Origin: Dimorphilus gyrociliatus
Lineage: Eukaryota; Annelida; Polychaeta; Dinophilidae
DNA length: 64,000 bases
Direction of reading: 5' to 3'
NCBI GenBank assembly: GCA_904063045.1
Contig: CAJFCJ010000009.1
Coordinates: forward strand, 1,096,942-1,160,941
Shown here piece after piece: positions 23,801 to 36,700 of this stretch (positions are counted from its first letter, which is position 1; every line of letters begins with the position of its first letter). A program made the translations under genes and the position numbers. The notes under the pieces are model-generated. The model was not told the DNA's origin. It searched no databases and saw only the letters and a program-made list of their open reading frames with translations.

Positions 23801-24000
23801 GTTAACTGAGCGATATTAAGATGCTTTGTTAAGAAGCTACTCACATTAAAAAACTAGAATGGATTAAAAAATAACTCTCCAATCTAAGGAAGCAATAAAA
23901 AGTATCTTTCAAACTAACCTGTTAGCAAGGGCTGTATTACCCCATTTTGATCAGTATTTGAACATAACTTTTGGACTTTCTTTTCGTTGTCGGTTGCCAT
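20879..24000 (-). CDS. NAPRT: Nicotinate phosphoribosyltransferase
   Basis: Exons 24000-23919, 22509-22379 and 22321-20879 give 551 residues (human 538). The enzyme makes nicotinate mononucleotide from nicotinate and PRPP, the first step of the Preiss-Handler NAD pathway. Exon 1 ([17 protein letters not shown], ending QPLLT) joins in phase to [17 protein letters not shown]. Family motifs follow: [89 protein letters not shown] and a Pro-rich tail region. Intron 1 is unusually long for this window (1.4 kb, 22510-23918); it holds an inverted repeat and a (TA)n run and no gene. Exon 1 was found by matching the family N-terminus and the splice phase. Confidence 0.95.
22695..22732. repeat. Inverted repeat in NAPRT intron 1
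   Basis: AATTACAAAAACCT (22695-22708) pairs with AGGTTTTGTAATT (22720-22732), with one extra A as a bulge and an 11-nt loop. It could be a small hairpin or a remnant of a short inverted-repeat element. No target-site duplication was recognised. Confidence 0.6.
23159..23178. repeat. (AT)n microsatellite
   Basis: Ten tandem AT units lie in NAPRT intron 1. Similar tracts occur at 52451-52472 and 54989-55006. Confidence 0.9.
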
Positions 24001-26559
24001 CTTACACAATTGACAATATGATCCAAAAACTGGTATTGTGTGTTTTGCTGTTGTCATTTTTTCCGATTTAATTCAATTTTCACGTAAGGAAGAACTGCTA
24101 TGGTTGAGTGTTCAACGCTGAAAAAGGAACGAATTCGTTCAGAGGTGTAAAAATCAATCTGCATTGATCAATATTCCTGTCAGCGCAGCATTTTGATTAG
24201 AAATTGAGTGCGCATGTTCACTCATCGTAAAAAGATCTCAATTGAATGCTGACTTATGAAATATAAATTCTTTAAACCTTAATTTATAAATAAAGTGACA
24301 TGCGCAAAGTCTGAGTCAAAAATAGCCTATCCCATGTAAATATTAACAACGTAATTTATCGAAAACTCTTTAAAATAAATTGCGATTTATCTCCCGCCAA
24401 ATAAAAAGCAGTAGGCAGACGACAGGATGCTGCAGGAAATTTTACCGAAAAAAATTAGCTTTAATACAACGAAATTCAGAAATATATGGTTGATAATAAA
24501 CAATTACGGGTTAGTACTTTGGTTGAGTTACAAAAATACAAAACAATAGTACTCTTGGAATTTGTACATAAAAAATATATAGTAAACGCCTTCCAATACA
24601 AATCAGTTCCCATGATTGGTTAAAAACAGTGGTCTTATGTCTTTAAATAAAACAAAAAAAATACTCTTTTACCTTAATAAAAAAAAAATCAGCTTTCACA
24701 CTTTAATACCTATTGTTGATAGATATTGAACTGTGTTAAGCTTCGAGATGTGTTAATAATCATATCAATTTTGGCCTTATCAGATAACAAAGAACCTATT
24801 GAATAGCATATAAATTGTTAAAGTGAAAAATCTTCTGTTTTTCCTTCAAAATTTTAAGGGAACAATGAGAAAAAAGTAAGCAGCATTTTGTCATCGATTG
24901 TTGGAAAACATCTCGACATATAAAACAGTCCTTATATTAAGGCCTATGAAATAATAAACAGGATATGGTCTAAATCGTTGTACTGCGTGATAAAAGATTT
25001 ATAAAACATCTATTTAAAACGTTGTTTGCTATTTTAATCCCATTCTAATAACTATTTTGCCTTTATGTTTTTCAGGTTAAATGATTTAACCCTACTATCC
25101 CAATTGACCTTCATATTCATTCTATCATTTGCCGTCTCTCTAATTTTTGTTCACTTTACTATCTACTTGAGAGGATCAACCTATTATCAGACAATTTCAA
25201 AAACACAATTTCATCATAATTCTATTCTTAGAGTCAACACATCAATGTTCGTGAGATAGATAGAAAATAGGGATGCTATTAGTTATTCAACTGATGTTAG
25301 CCTCCTTCCTATTATATCTGAACTGTGATCAACTTAGCAAATCAAAAACCTAATACGGACTATTGTTGGAACTTTCAATTTTTTTTTAGAAATTAAATTC
25401 TGCTTTTTGCGTATTTTTGCCAACGTTCAAGTGTTTTTTTTGTATTGTAGAATCAGCAATATATAATGTTATATTTATTCAATTAAGGCAGGGAGCGAGA
25501 GAAAGAGAGAGAAAAAGAAAATGAAAAGATTAACAACCTCTCGTTCAGCAGAAACTTGAAGAATTAAAATCAATTTTTCTGTTCACAATTTAAAGTACAA
25601 TAAATTTTAGGATATTTTACTGAATACAATGAAAATTTCGAATAAAAATAGTCAAATATTTAAAAAGTTATTGAACCGTTAAACTAAATTACTTTTAAAT
25701 TTACTATCCCTATTGACTTTTCGTTCGATCACCAACGTAAGGAGAAAAAGGGGCTGCATAAACGAGTAATTTCCATTTTAAATAAAGCGTCCCGTTGATA
25801 GGCTCAATCCTAAGGCCAATAGAAACAAGAAACTCCCATTTCAATGGTCAATAATAGATATAGAATGGCTAATTAAGTAATTAGATAATAAAAAAAAGAA
25901 TAAAGGAATGGAAGGAGGGGAAAAATTTTAATGAATGACACAAGTTTTCCACATATATTATATATACAATATATCAACGCCATAATATAAACAACGATCG
26001 TATACATTGACAAACTTTTCAAAAAGAAAACAATCAACAATTTTACAAAAGAAAATTGTAAAATATTAAATATTTTTGCTTCTGTTGGTTAATATTAAAA
26101 GCTATTGTTGATTATTTAACAATTTAACAAGATATATTGTCATAGAATAGTTTTTATACTAAAAAAAGATAAAAAAAATGAGAAAAAACGCACCATTCAC
26201 ACTTATACTCCTTAAAACAGAGCATAAATTAGTGTATTTAATATATATAGTGTATATAAATTAAGTCCGTAGTTTTAATTATTAGAATGCTTCTAAATGA
26301 CAAAAACTTTCATTTATTTTATCTCTTTTTCTTAAACAATAGGACTATTAATTTTCTTCATTCGACAAAACTACAAGACAAAGATATCAAAATAATAAAA
26401 AACAAAAGTATAATTTTCGCAATTTTTTTTTCCTTCTTTGCTTTTTCTTTACAAAGAAACAAAAAAAAAGAGAAATTAACACTGAAACAGACACTGAAAA
26501 GAAAATTTTACTTTTTTTTACTTTCTTTTCGTTTTATGTTAAAAATAAGAAAAATAGAA
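24001..26559. other. Long intergenic region, nothing recognisable
   Basis: About 2.5 kb of AT-rich DNA lies upstream of NAPRT (-) and downstream of the CP2-family gene (-). It holds a purine-rich GA tract near 25496-25530 and many homopolymers. Two short open frames (25065-25259 and 26287-26601) are Phe/Lys-rich products of AT bias, not convincing genes. Promoter elements of NAPRT should lie near 24000-24300. Confidence 0.5.
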
Positions 26560-29142
26560 TTAATCTTCTTCCAACAATCGCATAAAAACTCTGAAATATG
26601 ATCCTTCATCGCTTTCATTTGTATCTAAAGCAAATGTAGATTTATCTTTTATACTGTGAACAACCTGATCGGTAACTAGAACATATATTCCATCTTTTTC
26701 TATGGTATATACTTCTCCTAATAGGCTAATATCAACGCCTAGTAAAATCGCAAGTTTTTCTTTTAATTGGGAAATTGTAGTGTTGTCTAAATAAATTGCG
26801 TGATAAACATTTTTTCTAGATAATTCGAGATTCTTTCTCTGTTTCTTAAAATAGTAAGCTTCGTCATCTGAAACGTTACCATCATTTTCTTTGTGACGCT
26901 TTGAGGTGGGATTGGGAACTTTTATTGGAGGATTATCCCTGAAAGCATTGCCGGAGAAATTACAGCGTTTTCCCTTTACTAATTTTCGAATTGGCTTGAT
27001 ATCCTAAAAAAAATCTCTCTTTGATGTAAGCTATAGAAATTGACTATAATATTATTATACCTTAGTAGTGTTAAATTTAAGAGATGTTAGCAAAGTATCT
27101 TCATCTGCTGAGGAGAGCGAACCTTCAGATCTTACTCTCGTTATTGTATGCTCTTCTCCTTTTTCGCTTGCTCTTCTACTTGATCTAGTTTCTTGACATA
27201 CAAACAGAGTTAATCTTGGCCTCACATTTTTCACTTGAAGAGCGTTGTCTAATCGAATACCATCAGCTAAACCGCAAATTTGTATTAACTCGTCTCTTGT
27301 CAACCGAAGTAAATCACTGCCGGAAAAATTCTCAAACACTCGACTATAACTTGAAAACCTAATGTTAGTAAAGAAAAAATATTGTGGTTTAGTAATTGTC
27401 TTCCTTAGCGCAAAGTTCTAACAAAGAAATATTTTATACCTGTTATTATTTAACCAATCAACAACTTCAGCCGAAGTTGAATTCGCAGAAACATTTGAAC
27501 TGATAGTCTTTATTGTGGTTGAAGCAGTTGTAGTAACATTTGTCGTTGTTAGACATTTTACCGTTCCTGAAGGACTTGCTATAGGGGTATTTGATGGAGT
27601 GTCTGGCGGATTTTCTAATTCAAAGTTTACAGTTTTTGGATTCATAATCAAATAATGTTGAACGACTTCAAGAGGTACATCTACTAATTTCGTAACATTT
27701 GATACAGGTCTGTATTTAGCACGTTCAGATTCTGGCTTTTTTTCAATTTTCTCCCTATCTGTTTTATGCTTTCTATCAGCTCCCTTTGGTTTGAAAACTT
27801 TAATCTGAAAAAGTATATTAAAAAGTGTTATATAGTTAAAAGTAAAATTATTCAAAATCTTTTTCACCTGACAAGCTGCACAGTGTAAAATTTTCTCTCC
27901 ATTTTCAGTATACGTTTCTACTTGAATTCTAAATGGTACTCCTTTCTCTCCTCCGTGTTTTCGTTGCGTGAATTCAGTGCTTATACAATGAACCTTTATA
28001 AATAAAGAACATTTCTCGCTCCAATGAACTGTTACTGCATTCAAAACATCTGGATGCACTACGATATCTGTTATGCCAAATGATAAGGGAACATCAACAT
28101 CCATAAATCTTCTTCCGGGATGATCGTTCTTCCAACTTTCTAACTGCTCTTTTTCAGAATATTGCATTCTCCTTTCATGAAACAGAACCCTTACGATGCT
28201 CTGGAGAGGACCAATACTGTAAAAACATTTTGTTCGCATTGAAGTTGATTCTAGGTGAATTATATTTTTTACCCATTGTCCTTTCTAGCAAGCTTCAATT
28301 CATAAGATTGCGCTTGATTAAGATACGTGAGAGTTTCTTCTGTTTCCTTAGTAGCGGCAGAAGTTGCAGCAACCAAAAGATAATCTAAAGGAATCTTTTC
28401 TTCAGCAGTTGATATAATAAGAGTAGAGGCATGTTCTATCGTATCATTTTCATCTTCATCCTTAAATTTCGGTAGTGCATGTAGAGCATCGCTGTTAAAA
28501 AAGGTTAATTAATAAGATATGACTGGACTAATAGAGGAAATTGAAGGTTTCGTATAGGTTAATTTAAAAAATTTTAATTGGATCTCTCAATTGCTTTTTA
28601 AAAAAAGAAAAGAAATTAAAATAAAAAGAGCAATTCTTCAAGATATTAAAGTTTAACAAGTATTGAAAAAAATAAGATATTAATTATCTTAATGATCAAC
28701 AAAACAAGAAATAAATTGGGAGCAGATACTTTTAAAAAAAAGACAATTCTTTTGCTCTGAATAAAAGAAAGCTCTTCTCAGACCATCTAATAGAATATTT
28801 TATTAGACTGGATTCAAAAAAAAATAATATTAGATATCTAAGAGCAGAATATCATTTTCATGCAAACTTGGATATAATATCCTCACATGGGTCAATCTCA
28901 AGAGGATAAATATAAAAAATATTTAGACGGACGTAGAATTTAATAGTGATAGACTTGATTAAGTTATTTCTAAAAGAGTGTATATTCAAGGTATACTACC
29001 TCATGTTATATGTGTAATTGTTAACATCAAAGCCAAGTCCCTGCAGGGATCCCTCGAATGTATCAGCCAATCCATCATTTATTTCATCAGCTTTAATAGA
29101 ACTGAACAAGGAGAGTAGATTTGCGTTATGTTCGTTTGACAT
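26560..29142 (-). CDS. TFCP2: CP2-family transcription factor (TFCP2/UBP1-like)
   Basis: Six exons (29142-29000, 28491-28273, 28216-27868, 27804-27440, 27358-27061, 27003-26560) give 605 residues, all introns GT-AG and in phase. CP2 factors are nuclear, sequence-specific DNA-binding proteins acting as dimers or tetramers. The CP2 DNA-binding domain shows [53 protein letters not shown] and [21 protein letters not shown]-like oligomerisation domain follows ([49 protein letters not shown]), then a ubiquitin-like C-terminal region ([19 protein letters not shown]). The order matches TFCP2/UBP1, not grainyhead, whose C-terminus differs. A single CP2 gene would represent the ancestor of vertebrate TFCP2, UBP1 and TFCP2L1. 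Confidence 0.95.
28783..28811. repeat. Small hairpin in intron 1 of the CP2 gene
   Basis: CCATCTAATA (28783-28792) pairs with TATTAGACTGG (28801-28811), with one bulged base and an 8-nt loop. It lies inside the GT-AG intron 28492-28999. Confidence 0.5.
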
Positions 29143-30759
29143 TACCTAGAGAGGAAACAAACTAATAGTCTTTTGTAATGAATGAATCTGCATTGAAATA
29201 TTAGCAAACATGTTTGTGTTCAAGTAAACAAACGGGCGATAACGTGGGAAATAATTGAAAATCATTATTTCTCTAAATCTTATAAGAAGAAAATATAACT
29301 ATTTTATAAATAATCTACAGAGACTTAAAATTCACCTTTTAGTGAGGATGATTAAATATAGACTACCTGTAAATATGTGTTATAATGAAACTTTCACTTA
29401 CGTTTGTCTCTATGTCGTCTGCTAAAAATGTAGGATCGCAGGACTGATTGTTTTTATTGTGCAACGGATGTTATCAATTGAATAAATTGTACCGTTTGAA
29501 ACAATAATTTCTTAAATTAAGAATTTCACAATTTGATACTTTTTGATTAAGTCTGTTAAACAGTTTTAAAAAAAACCTTAAATATCAGTCAGATTGAATA
29601 ATTCAATTGTCTATTACATAACTACTGGCAAATGAATTGACCAATCATTAGTATGGCAAGATTTACATAAAACAAACTGGGTTACATTTCGTATCCTCCA
29701 AAATTTGAAGGAAGGATCATTTATTCTATCGTTTAATTTATTACTGAAAATAGCTTCGATTTTTTCAAGTTTCGGAGGGAAATTAATGCGGACCGAGTTT
29801 CAAACGAAATGTGTTCCTTTATACAGTATCCTGCAATAAGTCACATTTTGTCGTCATAAAAACAGAAAAATATATACATACTCTTGAAAAGTCGGATCGA
29901 GCAGTTGCTTATATGTTTTATTGGAATATGGATATTTCCTGGTCCGATTGAAAGAAATAGAATTATAGAAATTGTGATTTTATAAAATCTCCTATTATCG
30001 TGCACTTGCTTAATTTAGAAATTTGGCAACAGCTTAATATATGTTTATTTTGATTTTCATTTATAATGAATAGTTGAAAGTTGGCTGAACTACATACTTC
30101 TATCAAATATGGTAATATTTTTGTAAAAAGATTTTGATATTCCCTCAATGAACTAGTGTACTTTACTATCTCTTACAAGGGCAAGATAAGAAAATAAGAA
30201 TTTGAAACGAACAAAACAATATAAAAGTTGTCTTTAGTTTTAACTATAACCTAAGTTTTTAAGAAATTTATTATCTAATTTTACGATTTAAACTTAGAAT
30301 AAGTTACGTAAGAATAGAATCGATAAAAAGAAACATAAGATGCTCTGTTAAAAATAATTCTTAGAAAATCAAAACAACATTGATTTCTTTATATGTTTGC
30401 ATTTTTAAAGAAAAATGCGCCGTCATTCTTTGTAGTTGACTAAAAAATGACTCATAATATAATTATTAAATTGCATAAATATTTATATAGAATATTAATA
30501 AGTATAATAATAGGGTTTATTGGCAAATTAACGACTGTTTATAAAAGAAAATTTTAAGATAATTATTAAACACTGTAGGAGATTTCAATGAAGAAATCTT
30601 TTGTTATTTTAATTGGTTAATATATGATGGAAAGATATATGTTCTATATTTCTTCAACAGTTCACAAATAGTTGACTTAGTTATAATCAGAAACATTACT
30701 TACATACTACTAAAAACTGATGTTATCTATATGTTATCTTTATCTATATACAGTCTGGC
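29143..30759. promoter_or_regulatory. Divergent intergenic region, CP2 factor / VPS13D
   Basis: 1.6 kb separates two divergent start codons. It should hold both promoters and 5' UTRs. I see no ORF of substance and no named motif; TATCTATATACAG just before the VPS13D ATG could be a 5' UTR splice acceptor. Confidence 0.4.
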
Positions 30760-33700
30760 ATGCTTGGTAATCTTACGGCTTGGGTGCTAAATACATATTT
30801 AGGAGAATATGTTGAAAATTTCGATGCTAGTCATTTAACCATTGGTTTATTACGAGGTTAATTTTAAAACATTTTAAATAGCAATTATATTCTATTGAGA
30901 TATTGCAATATAGGTCAGGTTGAGTTAGAGGATCTGCCCTTGAAGAAATCTGCATTCGATAAACTTGGTTTGCCAATTGAAGTTAAATCTGGAATTATTG
31001 GCAAAGCCACGCTGAATATACCTGTTAGACAACTAAAAAGTCAACCTTGGATAATACGTTTGAGTGATATATATGTAGTTTTAGGATGCTGTGATGAGTC
31101 TAAGGTAAAATTACAGTTTTTTTTGTATTATTTAAGATTATGACATTATATTTTAAATAAAATATCACCTTATTCTAGTTTAATGAACAAGACTTAAAAA
31201 AATCTCTTCAAGAATGGAAATTACAAAAATTGAAGATTTTAGAAGAAAAATGGAGAGAAACACAAGGAACAAAACAAAACTCCGCATGGTGGTGGTCATA
31301 TGGAACATCATTTGTCTCAAATATTTTGGAAAACGTTCAGTTAGATTTAAGTGGTGTTCATATACGCTTTGAAGATACAGGAAATCTTATAGGAAAACCA
31401 TTTGCATTTGGTTTACAATTTGATTCATTGTCTGCAAAAAGTACTGATCATGACTGGGTAAAAGTCTCAATTTTTTTTCATATATTCACTATTAAATTAA
31501 AAAATTTCATTTAGATACCAAAGTTTGTGCATAGAGCGGAAACAGATATTATGAGAAAATTACTTGATATAAAAGATTTTGCTATATATTGGAATGTTCA
31601 ACCTTCACAATTCTATTGTAATCTTGAAGCAAGAGAGTTGATAAATGAATTAAATAAACAGTCTAACCTTGAAAATCAGGTTAAAAGAATTTCTATAGAA
31701 AATTACATAACCACATGTATATATTTAATTGTTTAATAATATCCAGGATATCGAGAATCTAATTCCACCGTTAAGTTTAAAGGCAAAAATGCAAAGAAAT
31801 ACACAAATGGAGGCGTTAAAGTCACTTTCAACACCTAGAATTGCCCTTGATATTGTCATGTCTGATTTGCCTGTAAATCTGTCTAGTAAACAATACTCTC
31901 AATTTATAAGATTAACTCGAGCAATAGAGAAGTTAGAGAGAAAACAGAAATATGCAAAATGGAAACCTCAAGTTCCTATTTCAAAAGGGTAAATATTCGG
32001 TTTTTTCTATTTTTACCTAAACAATGAACAAACTTTTTCAAATGACAGCCCAAAAGAATGGTGGAATTTTGCTATTAATTGTCATCTAGAAGAAATTCAT
32101 CATTCTAGAGAAGTTTATACATTTGAGTTTTTACTAGAACGCGCAAAATTACTTGTTGGATATGTAAAAGCTTATGAAAAACAATGGAAACAAGAATACG
32201 TTGATATTAAATCAGAAGTTTGTACTTTCTAGTTAACATTTATTATGAATATTATCTTTTCAAATTTATAAATTTTTAAAACTTTAGGAGTTTTTGAGAG
32301 AAGCTGAAGAAATATTTAATTTTGATCAACTAAAATACTTAAGGGAGATTGCATTAAAAAGAGCGGAGAGAACAAAAGTTTTACAGGAAGATCAAGCGAA
32401 AGCTGAAACTGAAAAAAATGTTGAAGCTAAACAAGAAAATAGTTGGACAGGATATTGGTTTAGTGGTTGGTATGGAGGAAAGAAAGATGAATTACCGGAG
32501 AAAAAGCTACCGGATAAAATAGCTGGAGGTAAATTAAGCTAGATCTAATATTATTAATTAAAAATATATTTTTATTAATGCATTTCTTAAAATAGCTATT
32601 GAAGAGAAAGAACTAGAGGATTTTATCGAAAGTATAAAAGAGACAATCGATAATGATACACTACTTAAACGAGACGCTGTCTTTGCGAAATTCTCTTTCA
32701 GATTGGAAAATGCTCAGCTAGGGCTTTTCACAAATCGTAAATAACTTAATTATACATGAGATGAAGATTATAATTTTAATATATATTTTCTCTTTTAAAA
32801 TAGAAACTAAAGACAGTCAAATAGTCGAATTTGCTGCTAAAAATTTGATACTTCAATCTGAATGGCGACCACGAAGTTTAAGCTATAAACTAAATATGAG
32901 CGTGCAAAGCATTCAAATTAATGATAAAACCAATTCGAATTCTTTACTCCCTTCTTTAATATCGCCTCAAAGAAAAGTGGTTTGTAACAGTCAAATTATT
33001 TATGGCTGTTTAATATATACTTAATTATCTATTTTGTATTATATTTTAGGATGCCAGCTCCTATCGCTCAATGTTATCAACCCTCTTTAGGCCTCAATCA
33101 CCAATACCAACACCTTCACCAACAGGATTCTTTGGTGACGAAAAGCTATTTGAATTAACATTTGAAAAGAAGCCTCCTAAGTCAAATTCTGATTATTGGT
33201 AATGAATTTCATAAAATAAGTTTAATTAAGTTGCATTTGAGAGATAATTATATTGAATACTTTATTCTTTAATAGCTTTGAACTGAAAACACGACCACTT
33301 GATATTGTCTACAACGCTAAAATATTGCAAAAGATACGAGACTTCTTTTCCATAAGACGGTCATTACTCTCAAGCGAGGCACAAGAAGATGCCTTACTAG
33401 CGGGTAATGCTTTGTTTATATTAATATATAATATATGTTTTATAAAATAAAGAATTTACATCGATTTTGTATCTTTCAGCAATTACTAGACGAAAATTTG
33501 ATGAGTTGAAGAAACAGACGGCTGAAGGTTTACAAGAGAAATTAGACGAATTAATTGAAGGATCAGATGCCGTAATTATCTTAGTTATTTGTAATAACAG
33601 AATTATTTTAAAAATTTGCACATAAATATATTTTAGATAACATCAAAGAGATGGCAGGTTAACCTTGATGTTGCAGCTCCTCAAATCATTGTACCCGATT

Positions 33701-36700
33701 CGTTTGACATAAAGCCAGCAACTTATGTTGTAATTGGTCTTGGTAGATTACAATTTCACAACGTAACAGCTGGAATATTTCGAAATGAAAGTCAGTCAGA
33801 TATTAATGAAGATGATGATGAAGGTATAAATAACCAGTTGTTGTCATCAATTATAATGCTATTATTATTATTCTTACAGAAGATTTTTTCGTTACGCCAT
33901 CATCTACACCACCTACAGAAAGCATGCCTCCTCAATCATTATCCGATTTAAGGGCTGACTCAGATTTATCACATCAAGCTCTACAAGAAAAAATTTACGA
34001 AAAATACATACTTAACCTATCGGATGCCCACGTTATGATTGGTACCAGTAATGATAATTGGAAAAATGCATTAAATAAAAATTCTAGTATACTACATTGT
34101 ATTGATAGATTTTCCATTAGTTTACAAATTGAAAGGTAACGAACTTTTACATTTTTGAAATATTCATTAATTATACTTGCACTATTTCAGGCGGCTAATT
34201 CATTCAGATGATCCCGAATGGCCAAAATTAACACTTTCAGGGAATGTTCCAGCATTACAGCTACATGTTAGCGAATCTAAAATAAAGGCATTACAATTCT
34301 GCTTCAAACTATTTGCAAGTAATCCAGAAATTAATCTTAAACGAAAAACACCCAATGAGATTACAAGAAGCGTTTCCAAAGAGACAGCTATGTATCAAAG
34401 TGTATATAGCTTGTATAGTAAAAGCGTATTAAAGTTAGTAAGAAATAATAGTAAAAATATAGTTTTAAAATGGTTTCTGACAGTGTCTCTAGCTATTCGT
34501 CCTCTAATGAAGATGAAAAGAAAAAAATTGCCGAATCGAAACTGTTTCTTATGCAATTTACGGTTAATAAGATGTCTTTAGAAGTTCAGAGTCAAGGTTT
34601 TTACTTTTTATTTCTCCTCATTTCCCTTTTTAATTGTTATTGAGATTTGCCAAAGATTTGCAAAAGCTCTATAATATTTTGGGATAAAGCATAGTGATTA
34701 TACGAGGCCGAATTATTATTTAAAGAAAAGTCTATCGGTGCGATTTCTAATCCAAAATCAAATTTTCTTTAGGTAGACCGATTGCTGAATTACAAATATC
34801 TGGTGTCAGAGCTAACTTTACTAAACGTCCATATGATTTGTCAACTTGTTTGACAGTACATAGTCTACTTGTGGCAGATGCAATGCAAACTTATGGACCT
34901 GATTTTGAGCTATTAGTTGCCTCTCATCGAAATTTATGGTTTGTAATGCCTTATACAGCACATTATAATATAAATTAGTCTTCTTTTCATTTAGTCTGGA
35001 TAGTAGATCTGGAAGTATACGAGATTCTGATCCTAACTCTCCCATACTAAAATCACCTGCTAGTCCTAGTTCACCAGGAGAAATAGACCTACCACCAAAA
35101 CAGAGATCCAGTTTCACAAGTATTCATCATATGTTTATGAACGCCCTGCAGAATGTTACAGGTAGCTATATTACGACTATAGTAATCATCACTGTGTTAA
35201 TGTACTTTTAAATGACACTTAGGATCTAAAAATTATGAATCATCGATGAGAACAGCGTCACCTCCTATAATTGATAGTGAAGCTTTGATAAGTGTCGAAA
35301 TCGAAGTTATCGAAAGGAAAGATGAAGAAAGTGATCCAATGATAATTGGAAATCTTCAATTTCATAGTTTAGATTTTATTTGTAAGTTTATATATTTTAT
35401 CAACTTAAAGTCATTTAAAATATCTTCATTCTATAATTCAAAACAGTCAATCAAGAAACCCTTATCGAATTACTTAGTTTCTATAAAACTGTTCTTCCAT
35501 CTACAAAATCTCTGCAGAAACCTTCATCAACTGCAGTTGACCGTGTTGCTAAAACTTCCGGCTATTCAATTGAGCTAACAGCAGATCTCAGACGTTTAAA
35601 CTTATTGTTAATGAGAACGCAACCTATTGGACAAATGGTTCGTGGAGTTAAAGTTGCAACTGTGGCTGTAACCGGTGGTAGGGTTGGAACAACAGTAACA
35701 GGAGGATCTGTAGAATTAAAAGGATCATTGGATGGAATGGAAATCGTAAGTGTTCTAGACGAAAATAAACAAACAGTATTTTGTGTTGGGGGCAAAGAAG
35801 AAGTTGTATTAGAAGAGAGTGAAAAAGCTTGCGATTTCGAATTTTATAAGGATGATTCTGAATTTTCTGCCCCAAAGGTCAAAGTCCACATGGCATCTCT
35901 ATGCTACTTTCACAATCCAATAGTCCTGCAACAAGTTTCTTTCTGCTTAGATCAATTCCAAGAACAAGTTAGAACATTAGCTGCACAGATTAAAAGTCAT
36001 GCAAAAGATTACGCTATGAGTATTGTAAAGCCTAAATCGACAAATATGACGTTCGACGCAATTTTTGAAACACCATATATAGTCTTACCTAAGTCAGCAA
36101 ATAGTAGTAGTGTTCTTATTGCTCAATTAGGAACAATAGATATGAAACATGATACACCTTTAGCAAATTCAACAATGATTGATGAAGGTTTGTTAGATAT
36201 CGTTATAAATGTACTATGTAGCTATCTTACTAATTATCTGTTTATCCATAATTTTAAAGGATTAGAAAAGTCAAATCTATTTTCTGTTGATATGAGAGAA
36301 GTTAAGATGTTTGCTGTTGATGGCTGTGATAGATTGTTGAATATTGGAGTGGAACAATTAATAGAGTATTGTCGTCGAGGATCAAAAATTTTACACGAGG
36401 CTAACTTGCTGTTCAATGTTGATAGACAAAATTTATCGACAGATATAGAACTCGAAGAAAGGCAAGAAATTGCAATAAGCGGGAAAATTATTACACCTAT
36501 AAAAATGACTTTAAGAAAGGATTCTTTTGAACAAATTTTAGCTACATTAAATAATTTAACACCTGAAAGCAATGAATTCAGTGGTAACTATTGTCTTTAA
36601 TATATTTATTTTGCTGCAGTAAAATTATAACATAAACCATATCCTTCCATTATTCTTTTAGATTCTTCTGCAGAGTTTGATACTATGAGTCTTGAAAGCT

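Noticed and set aside
25065-25259. Hydrophobic 64-codon ORF
   Set aside because: It is Phe/Ile/Leu-rich, as expected by chance in AT-rich intergenic DNA, with no homology cue.
26287-26601. 104-codon ORF rich in Phe, Leu and Lys
   Set aside because: It overlaps the 3' end of the CP2 gene on the opposite strand and follows poly-T/poly-A runs.
31680-31744. Coding continuation VKRISIENYITT in VPS13D
   Set aside because: It is better read as a GT-AG intron (CAG|GTTAAA to CCAG), which restores phase 0 to DIENLIPPLSLKAKM.
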